Source: Dissophora ornata (Eukaryota > Mortierellomycota > Mortierellomycetes > Mortierellales > Mortierellaceae). From it: DNA of 24,468 bases. This document shows, piece by piece, positions 9,353 to 23,612 of this stretch (positions within the stretch are counted from its first letter, which is position 1; every line of letters begins with the position of its first letter). Location: positions 1 through 24,468 of the forward strand of contig MU617070.1 of the NCBI GenBank assembly GCA_025201705.1. Direction: 5' to 3'. Made by a program: the position numbers and the translations under genes. The notes beneath the pieces were generated by a model. The model searched no databases. It was not told the origin of the DNA and worked only from the letters and a program-made list of their open reading frames with translations.

Positions 9353-11547
9353 TCACAATATTTTACCCCGCAAGGTTCCGTTACGCATTTGCAACACTTA
9401 CGATTCTCGTCGCATACGACGAACAAAAGGTGGCTGACAGTCTCCTTGATATGTGGGAATCTGACCGAGGTCATCCGCCGGATAAGCCTTGCCGAGAACG
9501 AGTCGCCTTTTTCCAAAGGCTTTGAGCGATCGCTATAATAGCAGCAACAATGTGTGGAGTTTAAACCCCCAGACGTATCATCAGTATCATCAGCAACGCA
9601 TTCTTTGCATGTCAATACAAATCGAGGAGGACAAAAAGAATATAAATAACAAAAACGCGAAAAGGCTGTGCTGACACATACACATTATACGGCAACAGCT
9701 TGGACTTCAAAACTGCTCTTGCCTTGCCACCGGTGGCTGCAATGTTCGTCAAGACGATGACCAACGGCGGCAAAATTTCGTCTAGTTCTGTCCCGTTGCT
9801 GAGACCTTCTGTCGAAGCTTCGTCATCAGTGTTCAAAGATTGCTTCAGGGTATCGTCCAAGATCTGCGTCAAGATGTCCAAAAGCGCTGCTTGTTGCGAT
9901 CGAGTGACGAGAAGTGCTGAAGACGAGATAGGAAAGTTTAAAAGTACGTGAATCGCATGCGAATGCGGTGGCTGGAGAGGCCTGGGATTGGATGGCGGTA
10001 TACTGATCAGGATAGAGATGATCGTGGGCAATAGGCTAGCCACACATCGCAAAAAAAAAAAAAAAAAAGGATGTGAATATGCAATGGGACAATTTGCCTG
10101 ACAAATGTAACCTTCCTTTCATGCACCTTTGAAACCGCTTTCCGGTAGCCTGCGCCTTTTCTTCAATGGTGAACCCTACTTCGGCAGCTCGTTCGATTTT
10201 TGGGTCGACGATCATAAGGTTGAAGAGATATTTGAGCGCCTCGCTCAACACCATAGACTGCGTGAACATCGTTCCATCCGGTGATCTAGCCAGCTGTGTC
10301 CTAAGCACCTACGATCGCCCCAAGGAAGTATAAACTCATTCATATTAAGCGACCATAAAGCCGATCTTTCCATGCAAGGTTTCCTCCATCAGTGCTTAGA
10401 GACGTACCACTCCCACGCTGTCTACTGCGTGGTGGCCGTCAATAAGGCTCTCCACGATCGAGGTGGTATCAATCGTGACAAGGAACAAGATGCGACTGAG
10501 CAGAAATTGAGATTCATTCGACATGTGTGGCCTCTAACGAACAGTCAAATTACAGATACGCAAGTGCAGCTATGCATGTTAAGACCCAAGTACATCATGG
10601 CCAAAATGACGCCTCAAAAATGAAATCTCAACCGAGCCAGTTGATAAAGCTGTGTTTACCTTGAGGAGCTGGCTACATTGTCTGTGTCCTTCAAGTCGCT
10701 CAAAGATCGGCCTTGTTGTTGGTTTGAGCAGAAGGGCATTGGCAAGGCATTTCAGAGCTTCTCTGGAGCCGGTCTTGTCGATGCTTGCCTCGCTCGTCTT
10801 GGTGAGTCCTGAGTTATACATTAACGTTTGGATCCCCTGTATAAAAAAACAAGTCGGAGAGCACTCCCTTGTCAATTTCTCATTGCCATTGCAAACCGAA
10901 GGAATTATCGGGGCGAGGGGGGGAGTGTAAACAACATCGGGCAAGTCCTCGGAGGGGTAGAGCTGCAACCCCCAGTATCAGAGGCGAAATTGAGCAAGGG
11001 GGTAACATATATGTCGAATGCAGCGGGATAAGCAAAAATCCCCCCCCCCCCTGCCACAAACCAAACCAAACCAAAGAGAATCAGTACAATACCTCCTCGG
11101 TGAAAACACTACCACATCCCTCTGTCGCCCTGCCGAGAATCTTGAGTGCCTGAAGTGCCGATACCCGTTCTTATTTTTGTGACGGACGGGGGAGAAAGAA
11201 AGTATTAAAAGGATATCGGTTACATTAATTGAATGATGTCGTGACCACAGTGCTGTGTGCAATGCTAGACCTGATTCTCACCTCGTTCATTCCAGTTCTT
11301 AGCGATGCCACCCTCCTTCAGGTCTTGCATGAGAGCATCGACTACTGGGTCGCGGTCTGATTGGTTTACAACCACGTTTCCTAATTCAAATTCACATTAC
11401 TGGAGTGAGATGTGCGTCCCATGCCCCCTGCTTAGAGCTGCCACGCTGAATGCGACTGGTTATGGATGGCATACCGCTTGCTATGTTTTGCAAGATTGTT
11501 GCAACATTTTTTCCGGAAGCACGGTCAGCGACAGTGTTGTAGGCCAT
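8754..11547 (-). CDS. ric8: Ric8/synembryn, G-alpha chaperone and guanine nucleotide exchange factor
   Basis: Ric8 folds nascent G-alpha subunits and acts as a non-receptor GEF in the cytoplasm and at the cortex. Exons (minus strand): 11547-11475, 11380-11282, 11169-11093, 10836-10660, 10533-10408, 10308-10127, 10035-9691, 9532-9402 and 9268-8754, exactly 575 codons (574 aa). Family features: the helical armadillo-like segments ALQALKILGRA and FTEEGIQTL (about 57-90), EALKCLANALL, ESQFLLSRILFLVT, EALKYLFNLMI, SHAIHVLLNFPI, GDSFSARLIRRMTS and HLLFVVCDEN, then the hallmark VGYGNAAGFLMNRNLG (about 411-426). The C-terminus has a Ser/Thr-rich linker and a Glu/Arg-rich helix. Length matches the family (about 500-580). 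The start ATG follows closely on the upstream gene. The exon 6 donor is uncertain: AG|GTGCAT (used) or AG|GTTACA 15 nt further on, both in frame. Ric8 occurs in animals and filamentous fungi but not S. cerevisiae. Confidence 0.93.
9321..9351. repeat. (C)n(TC)n homopurine-homopyrimidine tract in Ric8 intron 8
   Basis: About ten C are followed by about eleven TC units on the plus strand; the sense strand therefore carries a (GA)n(G)n run inside the intron at 9269-9401. Such tracts can adopt triplex (H-DNA) forms; no function is implied. Confidence 0.9.
11036..11051. repeat. Poly-C run in Ric8 intron 3
   Basis: About twelve C on the plus strand (poly-G in the sense strand), followed by three ccaaa units, within the intron between exons ending at 11093 and starting at 10836. 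Confidence 0.8.
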
Positions 11548-11616
11548 TAGATGAGATGCTTTTGTTTCGGAAGAGCGGGGGGTGTTTGGCGAAGAAGGTT
11601 GGGTGGAGCGGAAAGT

Positions 11617-11622
11617 TTTATT
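11617..11622 (-). terminator. Candidate poly(A) signal of the RRM export-adaptor gene
   Basis: Plus-strand tttatt gives AATAAA on the minus strand, 77 nt after the stop at 11699 and only 70 nt before the Ric8 ATG. The 3' end of this gene and the promoter/5' UTR of Ric8 must share about 150 bp. Confidence 0.6.
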
Positions 11623-11698
11623 TTTACGCCCGCGTGGCAAATTAGGCGCGACCTGCACGCAAATGAAATACAGACATCATCACCCTACCCTTAAATAT

Positions 11699-13656
11699 TC
11701 ATACACTATTCTGCAAGCGAAGAGCCTCGATACGCTGCTCCTCCATCTGCAGTTGTGCCATCCTGTGCTGCTGGACCTTAAGCACTTGCTGAGCTGCCTG
11801 CAGTTGCTCCTGGTAGAGCGTGCCAGCGTTCTTAATACTAGATTTTCAACACAAGTGGAGGTTCCACTAGTCAGCCTTATGTGGAGAGCATCAATGCCCC
11901 TGGATCAATAAATAGTGATGTTAAACCTACGTTCCCTCCACTGCTTTTGTCAACATCTGCATCGGCCCAGAAAGGGGACTTGGCACATGTGGTGTTGCCA
12001 CAGAAAGCGCCGCGTTGTGAATGATTGGAGCCTTTCGCATGGTGACCCTCAAAATTTGATCTAAAGAGATCGACCCAAAACCATAGAAATCAGCACCCGA
12101 GACAAAAAAAGAAAGGGCACTGCGCGACTTTGATTCGCAAGAGTACACAAATTACCGTTGTCTGCCTTTTTTCCATTCAACGTCTCGAGAGCAGCTACTG
12201 CTGCAGCTTTTCTTGCGTATGTCACCTGCGAAAATCCGTTCAAGCAGATACATGACCTGATTTCGCCAAACCTAGAACATACAACCTGCGAACCATTTGT
12301 ACACAAAGCAGGGGAAGGGCAAGGCATTGTTCAGTATGGAAGGACTGATTCTGGAGACAGGCTTGTCGCCAAACTATGATAGAAACACGTTACCTTTACA
12401 TCCTCTGCCGTCGTTCCTGGGTCCAGATTCTCAATCTCAATAGTTGCTGGTCCTCCCTCGCCTCTGAAGCTCAGCTCACCTCCAGTGGGCACAACTCCTT
12501 TAATCGATATCGGGCTGCTATCGGTATCCATTTTTACCACTGGTGAGGGTTCTCTAATCTCGCCAGGGCGTGTCGCTTCCAAGGGTTCCATCTTGATTTC
12601 ACGATCGATAGAACGGGAAGCTCGAGCAACGCTGCTTTTGTTGATGGCTTTACGAATGCTGTTGATGCCTTTTCCAGAATGGGTATCACTCGCCAGTCTG
12701 CTGGTATTCCTGCCTTCGATAGGCCGTGACCTATAGCTCGGCCGATAATAATCTCCACTGCGATATACTGCATTGCCCGATCTGTAACTATCCCCTTGTA
12801 TCGTCCGTGATGCGACAAGTCGAATAGGTTTGGAAGGGTTTGCTACTGCAGCAGCAGCTTTTCTCGCCTCGATAGCCTTAGTATTGATGGCGATAAGCTT
12901 AATGGGCCCTGTCTGTGGAATATACCGTGAGGTGAAGATTTCCTTGATAGGCGCCGCGAGAGCCTTGTACGTCTCTGTGAACAACGCCTCCTGTCGCCTT
13001 GGTTTGAGTGGCTAATAAAAGAAGGTATCAAAAACAAAAATGCTGGGTCAATGGCTGTCAATGCACTGTTCCATGTTCAAGAACAAGCGATCCACCCTCC
13101 TGTGCAATATGGCGTTTTGTTGGCCTAGACCCATACAATTTTCGCTCGAAGAAGTTTTGGGTTGGCTTGTCCTACGAAAAAGAATTGGACTAACGGGAAT
13201 CCACGTTGACCGACTACTTTGGGCTCACCTCGAACTTGGCACCAGCAGCCAAATGATGGGTCAATTTATCCCGTCAATTCAATACGTTTTCATAGGGCAA
13301 GCCAATACAAATTTCGTCAGAGAAAATTATCCGGGTTCGAGCATGACACGCGAGGCGAATCCGCATGATTTCTGCGCTGAGTCAAACGGACAACATTTTT
13401 TCAATTGGACATGCCAAATTTTACAAGGTCTGGTGTGGTCACGACCGTCGACCACTTGGTATCGGGGTGAATTGTAATACCCACTCTTATCCAATCTACA
13501 TGAGCTGTTACATACGAGATGATGTGCGCCTGCCTTCACCACTCTCCCAGCTTTGGTGGTCTTCAGGGCTGTCTTGGCTCTCCTAGCATTAATTTCTTTC
13601 TCTGTCCGTTTGTGAATAGCAATGATGTCTTCCAGACTCTTGTCAATGTGTTCCAT
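11699..13656 (-). CDS. RRM protein with N-terminal UAP56-binding motif, ALY/REF- or SKAR-like mRNA export adaptor
   Basis: Exons (minus strand): 13656-13516, 13011-12394, 12285-12156, 12060-11931 and 11837-11699, giving 385 aa with all phases consistent. The N-terminus MEHIDKSLEDIIAIHKR resembles the UAP56/Sub2-binding motif (UBM) of ALYREF-type adaptors. A basic, low-complexity Ala/Arg/Ser region follows (about 48-235). One RRM covers about 238-312: beta-1 ATIEIENLDP, the helix TAEDVKVVCSRFGEI, an abbreviated RNP1 region GFSQVTYARK, then KAAAVAALETLNGKKAD and ILRVTM. The C-terminus ends in a Gln-rich helix (QLQAAQQVLKVQQHRMAQL region). Established family knowledge: UBM plus RRM proteins hand mRNA to the nuclear export receptor. 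The short beta2-beta3 loop and degenerate RNP1 fit POLDIP3/SKAR as well as Yra1/ALYREF, so the exact orthologue is open. Intron 1 is unusually long (504 nt). Confidence 0.75.
13012..13515 (-). other. Long intron 1 (504 nt) of the RRM export-adaptor gene
   Basis: It has a GTATGT donor at 13515 and a TTATTAG acceptor at 13012, joining phase 0 to phase 0. I looked for an extra exon or an intron-encoded RNA and recognised neither. In ALY/REF genes of several organisms a long intron takes part in autoregulation (for example yeast YRA1), so its length is notable, but no element here proves it. Confidence 0.65.
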
Positions 13657-14155
13657 TCTCAAAGCAAGAGACCCTAAACTTTCGAGGTAGAAAGACAAAT
13701 AGATGGAGAATGTGCGTGCTGAAGAGGAGAGGAAATGAGAGTAAAGAGTAGGGATGGAGACGACGGAAAAAAATCGCCGACGGAATGTACTTTTTGTCAA
13801 ATGGGCGGACGTTCTTGGTGCCTGTACAAACAAGCCACTCCGCCACCATTATGTTTTCCAGGACAACCTGGCACAGACAGAACCAGCCTGGCTCCAATTG
13901 TGAGTTCAAAAGTGAGCGCTAGGAGAGGCGGGGATGGTTGTGAGGATTTTTGGCGTGAAGGACACATCGAGCAACCACCAGCTCGATATTAACGTCGGAA
14001 GAGCAAGCGGGTTATTGAGTGTCGTATACTTGCATACAATTGGCAGTCTCCGCCTTTCATTTTTTTTTTTCAACCGCCAACATGCTGGAGGGAATCGGCT
14101 CATTTACTTCACTTTTGCATTCAAAACCCCCGTTCCCTTGTCAAACATATCCGGG
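13657..14155. promoter_or_regulatory. Divergent promoter region between the RRM gene and the PWWP gene
   Basis: These 499 bp lie between two start codons pointing away from each other, so they must hold both promoters and 5' UTRs. A T10 tract occurs at 14058-14070. No TATA box or repeated operator-like element stands out. An open frame continues 74 codons upstream of the chosen PWWP start, but its translation looks non-coding. Confidence 0.65.
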
Positions 14156-16045
14156 ATGCAGACGAGAAGGAAAAAGGTCCGCGCAAACGTAGAGGGCCAG
14201 GCGAGTGTTCTGGATGGTCACTCCAAAAGCCCAGACACAGACGACACTAATACCACTGAAGTCAACAACCTAACCGAGGCTTCTCCTGTCTCCCGATCTG
14301 AGCAAGCTGCCTTGACACCCGCCAAGCGGAAAAAAACTACTTCCGAATACAAAAAAGTGGAAATATCGCATGCAGCGACGCTCCCCCGTATAGTTTGGGT
14401 GTTTGATGCCCAGAACAAATGGTGGCCAGGAAAGGTACTAGAAACAAATGGTGCCTATGTTTCGCCAAGCGCGTGTTCCAAGATCTCTGAAATAGCCTTC
14501 TTCATTGCCACTTGTGCCAATCCTTAGATTGCCCAATACCCACCAGAAGATAACAGAGCAACGGTTGTCCGATTTGGAGCAATTGAACCAAAGTAACACG
14601 ATGGGCATCTGAGCAGATCTTGGACTGAAGTCTTTACTGGTCCGGGCACTGACTGGATATATTTTGTGGTTAGAACCATCACCGTGGACTGCTCAGAGTC
14701 GATCATTCTTCCGTTTGGCCAAAAACCCGAGAACCCCTCAGGGCTTGATGTACCCCACACAGAAGATCTCGATGCAGCCTTGGAGGAGGCAAACGAAGCG
14801 CAGGTCCATGATGACGATGACTTGCCAAGCATGGACGACATTTTAAGTCAATTTTCCTCATCTCCTGCTATGTCCTCACCATCGGTGGCAAAGAAAGGAA
14901 GCACGGGGAACCAAAAGAGGCTGTAAGTTGGAAACAGATAATCGTCTCAGGGGCCAAATTATAGAAGCGCCACCAAACCAACAATCTTGTCTTTTCTAGG
15001 CCAAAATCAGACACGGAATATTCTCCTGATATCAGGTACAGTTTAAAGACGGTGGATATCAAATCGAAAACGTTGTTGTGAGCACTGTCACTCATGATGG
15101 CGTTTATCCTTGTAGCTTGACGATACCAGGTGAGCTCGTGCTGGCAATATCGGATAGATTTTATTATCCAGGACGCGTGATGACCTTCAATAACAAGACA
15201 AATAAGTACAAGGTAACTTACCGCCTGAAGATTGAGCCTCTGTGCCCAATTAACGAACGGTCGCTGAACGCATCGTCTGTATTACCATTTCCCTTGTCAA
15301 AATAGGTCGATTATGCATCTGGACACTCCATCTCAATTGAGCGGAAAAAATTCTTTACAAGATATGAGAAAGGGTTCCAGACATGTCCAGTAAGTCCTTC
15401 GGTAGCAGGCTAAATGATTATCAATCATTACCTGAGATTTATCAAAAGATTCAACACTCATTTCATTCTCACGGCTTGGTACCAAAGTTAGGCGAACTGG
15501 CTCTACCAACGATTATAGATAACTATGAGGACGAAGAGCTGGAATCACAGGTCCGCAACCTGTATCCTGCACTTTACGCCATTGTCGCTGGCACACATGA
15601 TGAATCCGGTCGACTGCGGGCATTCATGCAAGGTGGGAAGGCTAAGCGGTCGCTTGCGCAAAGAGTAGGGCCTGGAAGTTTTAACAGAGCAGAGTACGCC
15701 CTCATCAGCAACTTATTGCAGTCCGAGTTTTTGCCTGGCCTGGTAACGACCATGAAGTCGAAAGTAGGCACCTACCATCTATCTGCTTCAGAGAGCTTGG
15801 ATCCTCCCATGAAACGCGACGGCGATATCACTCGAGATTTTTCGGATCAAATGCGTTTACATTTTGTCACCGACGTGCTCCTGCCAGAAACAATCACTAG
15901 ACTCACGATGCAACGGAATAGAATTGCATATACGGAGGCAGAGCAGAGGGTTATGGAGTGTAAGAGGGATGATAGCACTGATACATGGTGGGTCGACGAT
16001 GTTTTGGCTGCACGAGAGTCGTTTTTGGATGGACGCGCTCGTTGA
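14156..16045 (+). CDS. PWWP-domain chromatin protein with a second Tudor-like module
   Basis: Exons: 14156-14434, 14528-14592, 14674-14922, 15000-15035, 15116-15212, 15306-15389 and 15437-16045, giving 472 aa. The start MQTRRKKVRAN opens a basic region (TPAKRKK, about 55-60), a possible nuclear signal. The PWWP domain (about 72-130) shows VWVFDAQNKWWPGK, with WWPGK as the family's core, followed by RATVVRFG. An acidic linker (HDDDDLPSMDDIL) comes next. A Tudor-like fold is suggested by GELVLAISDRFYYPGRV and KYKVDYASG (about 213-255). The remaining 200 residues are mostly helical and unrecognised, ending near TWWVDDVLAARESFLDGRAR. PWWP modules usually bind methylated H3K36 and DNA, so a nuclear chromatin-reader role is inferred. 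The last intron (15390-15436, 47 nt) is very short; an alternative acceptor 12 nt downstream also keeps frame. Confidence 0.77.
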
Positions 16046-16185
16046 TCCAGTTCAGGTTGGCATGGCTGCAGCACCCCTTAATTATCATCGCCACACCTTA
16101 TTCAGCACATTGCGAAGCGCACATGCAATGTCCAGCGTTATCTTCATTCATTTTTGTACATTCAACTACTCCGCTCTCAGACACC
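16046..16185 (+). promoter_or_regulatory. 140-bp spacer: PWWP gene 3' UTR and ATG17 promoter
   Basis: The two genes run in tandem. No AATAAA lies within the spacer; the nearest perfect one on this strand (about 16355-16360) is inside ATG17 exon 1, so transcripts may overlap or use a variant signal. Confidence 0.45.
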
Positions 16186-18285
16186 ATGGAGGCCTCTGCA
16201 CGGTCTTTGCTATTGGAGTTGATGGCGAAATCTAAAGAGGGACTGTCCCTTGCAGAAAAGCTATGCAGTCAAGCACGCGAAGAACTTCATGCCTGCCAGA
16301 GTCATTCTGACGAAATTGAAAAGATTTACTCGAAGCTGTGCTTCGTCTCGCGCCAAATAAAAGTCCAGATTGCGGTACCATTACTGTCCCTTACCCATGC
16401 CTTATCCACGTGCGATACAATGGCTATGAGCACTGTAGTCATATTAGGAACTTAAGCTGACTTGCTAATAGCCGGATTGCCTTGGCACTGCGATAGACAA
16501 TTGAATCGCTGCTGAGGATAGGGCGTTCTCGCCTCGGCGAGCTCTCGATGGCATCCAAAGTACGCCTTACAGTTTTAATTGTTTTATTTTTCAAAATACT
16601 CTTGTCTCCATGCGACCATGGACCATTGATTGAAAGCGTGCGCTGTACTGCTTATTTTAGGACCTTCAAAGGGATCTGAAGAGCGTGTCTCTGAGAATGG
16701 ACAACGCACTTCACGCGCTGCGGAGCAGGGAGGTCGACCCAGAGATACAGAAGGGTTACCAAGGAGATGATGTGTTGGCGAGTCATAATCCCAAAGCAAC
16801 TGTCCTTTTCGATTTTGTGGATGAAGTCAGTCTACAAGGCCTTCAAAAAGAATCTGGCGAAAAGATGCAACGAATCCAGGCTACGACTGACCAACTGCAG
16901 GGACTGGTTTTATATTTCGAGAGCCAAAGGATGGAGTTCAAGGGCTATCTTACGAATGCAATCAGTCTGGATGAATCAGCATTATCCTTTGCGAGGGAGA
17001 AGATGCACCTTCAAGAGCATCATACTACCACTATGGCAGAATCGTTGGTTTCCTTGGCCAATCATTATGATCAAGTTACGCAAGTGTTAGAGTAAGACGC
17101 TGTACCTGAGCGACATATGAAGGGGGCGCCATCCGCCAGTAACACATGTAGCAATTCTGACACTACTTGAATGTCTTGACATATGTGTCTATAGAGATGA
17201 TATGCAACCGATGCAGGAAGAGCTCGAGGGTATGCCGATGCTATCTGGCTGAAAGTTTTCCTTGGGCCAATTTTCTCTTTGATGCTTACCTCAGCGTGTA
17301 TTTTAACTGGAATAGTTCTGGAAAGTGATACCGCTGAAGTGTTGGTGATCATTGAGGAGCTTGAAGAATCCCTCATCCTCGTTCAAGCGACAAGGTATCT
17401 ATTCTAGTAGATTCTGGTTTGCCTCTATGCACTTGGCTGATAGGACTATACCAAGTTATTTTTTACTTATAATATGGTACTGCGCGTGAAAGTGAAGAGA
17501 TAGGGGTCCGTGAGCACCTTTATATAACTGCATATCAGGAGGCAGTAGCGATTTTCAAGAAAGTTCAATCCCTGGAACCGGAGCTGGCGCAGTTGGTCGA
17601 TATTTTCCGATCAGCCGAGGGCTTGGAAGAAGATTTTGATGCTGCCGAGAAGCTGATCGGTGAGATTGACGGCCTCGCTATATGGTATACCTTCGTCAAA
17701 GGACCTAGATGACAGGAAATGATAGCGCTTACCTTGACACTGACAACGATTTTTTTTTCGCCGCGGTAGGTATGAGGAGTTCCACAACTCTTACGGTGCA
17801 TTGACAATGGAGATTGTTCGCCGACATCAAGCTCATGAAGCGCAACAGCGACTTGTCAGGGACTTTATTGACAGGGCGGAAGCAAGCTACGCAGGTATTT
17901 TCTTTTTGGGGGCTAGACTTGAAAGTGTTTCTTTTGGCATAGTAACAAATGAGAGTTTTCTTCATGACCCTAACAGCGGGAGGGGGGGTTTTTTTATTTA
18001 TTCTCGAATAGATGAAATGAATCGTCGTGCAATGTTTTCAGAGCGCCACGAGAAGTTTCTTCCAATGGACATTTGTCCTGCGTTCGCCGTAAGTAGCAAG
18101 ATAATCGATGGAGTGGAAAGGGTGGAAGTTTGACCTCTTTAAGTATTTAGTCTGATGCGGATGCTTTTATTCAAACAACTTAGGATCCACCCGTCCAATA
18201 TGAGGTCGTGTCGCATGGCGAATGGCTCTTGCCAATGCCAACACGCGCAACTCTCCAGTTCGCTGAGGGTCATATTCGTGATTGA
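16186..18285 (+). CDS. atg17: Autophagy-related protein 17 (Atg17), scaffold of the Atg1 kinase complex
   Basis: Atg17 is a coiled-coil scaffold that organises the phagophore assembly site with Atg1 and Atg13. Exons: 16186-16374, 16497-16559, 16661-17091, 17195-17229, 17316-17394, 17539-17684, 17770-17894, 18012-18088 and 18184-18285, about 415 aa, matching the family size (roughly 400-550). Family-like features: the N-terminal helix ARSLLLELMAKSKEGLSLAEK; ESLLRIGRSRLGEL; ATVLFDFVDEVSLQGLQ; LANHYDQVTQVLEDD; the late segment IWYEEFHNSYGALTMEIVRR; and the C-terminal EKFLPMDICPAF then DPPVQYEV typical of fungal Atg17. The ATG sits in a good context (ACACCATGG). Oddity: exon 5 ends in phase 2 at the plausible donor AAG|GTATCT, but exon 6 is read from phase 0, so this junction is out of frame; every other junction fits. 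Confidence 0.86.
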
Positions 18286-18468
18286 ATTGAGCGAAGTCAC
18301 AACCTGCGCGTGTTGTTTGTTATTCGTTTTGGAACGCGTTTGCTTTTTTTTTTAATTTAAAAAAGAAATCTGGTGGCAAAAAAATCACGACAGAAAATAG
18401 GAAGAGTTACTCCGTGGCCTTTTGTCCCTTCTTTTTTTTTTGTAATCCCCCATCCCCTTTGCCCCGCC
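18286..18468 (+). promoter_or_regulatory. SMC3 promoter and 5' leader (183 bp)
   Basis: Between the ATG17 stop and the SMC3 ATG. It contains an ACGCGT hexamer at 18334-18339 and an A/T-rich near-palindrome (T9, aattta, A6) at about 18345-18364. The SMC3 start context GCCATG is strong. Confidence 0.6.
18334..18339. promoter_or_regulatory. Candidate MluI cell-cycle box (ACGCGT) upstream of SMC3
   Basis: A perfect ACGCGT palindrome 130 bp before the SMC3 ATG. In yeasts this element binds MBF and drives G1/S expression of DNA-replication and cohesin genes. One hexamer can occur by chance; another lies at 15173-15178 within PWWP coding sequence. Confidence 0.4.

Positions 18469-23612
<5,144 letters not shown>

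Noticed and set aside
13330..13350. GGGTTCGAG resembling a tRNA B box
   Set aside because: The flanks do not form a T-stem, and no A box or acceptor stem lies at the right distance on either strand.
13327..13515. Continuation of the RRM gene's exon 1 frame beyond 13516 as coding sequence
   Set aside because: It reads past a good GTATGT donor into a sequence without family similarity, while splicing to 13011 keeps phase and restores the protein.
13934..14155. In-frame N-terminal extension of the PWWP protein by 74 codons
   Set aside because: The segment contains a poly-Phe run from a T tract and looks like leader sequence; MQTRRKK at 14156 starts a normal basic N-terminus.
14593..14616. A 24-nt intron in the PWWP gene (GTAACA to GAGCAG)
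   Set aside because: Too short to splice; the 81-nt intron 14593-14673 has a CTGAC branch site and TTAG acceptor and keeps phase.
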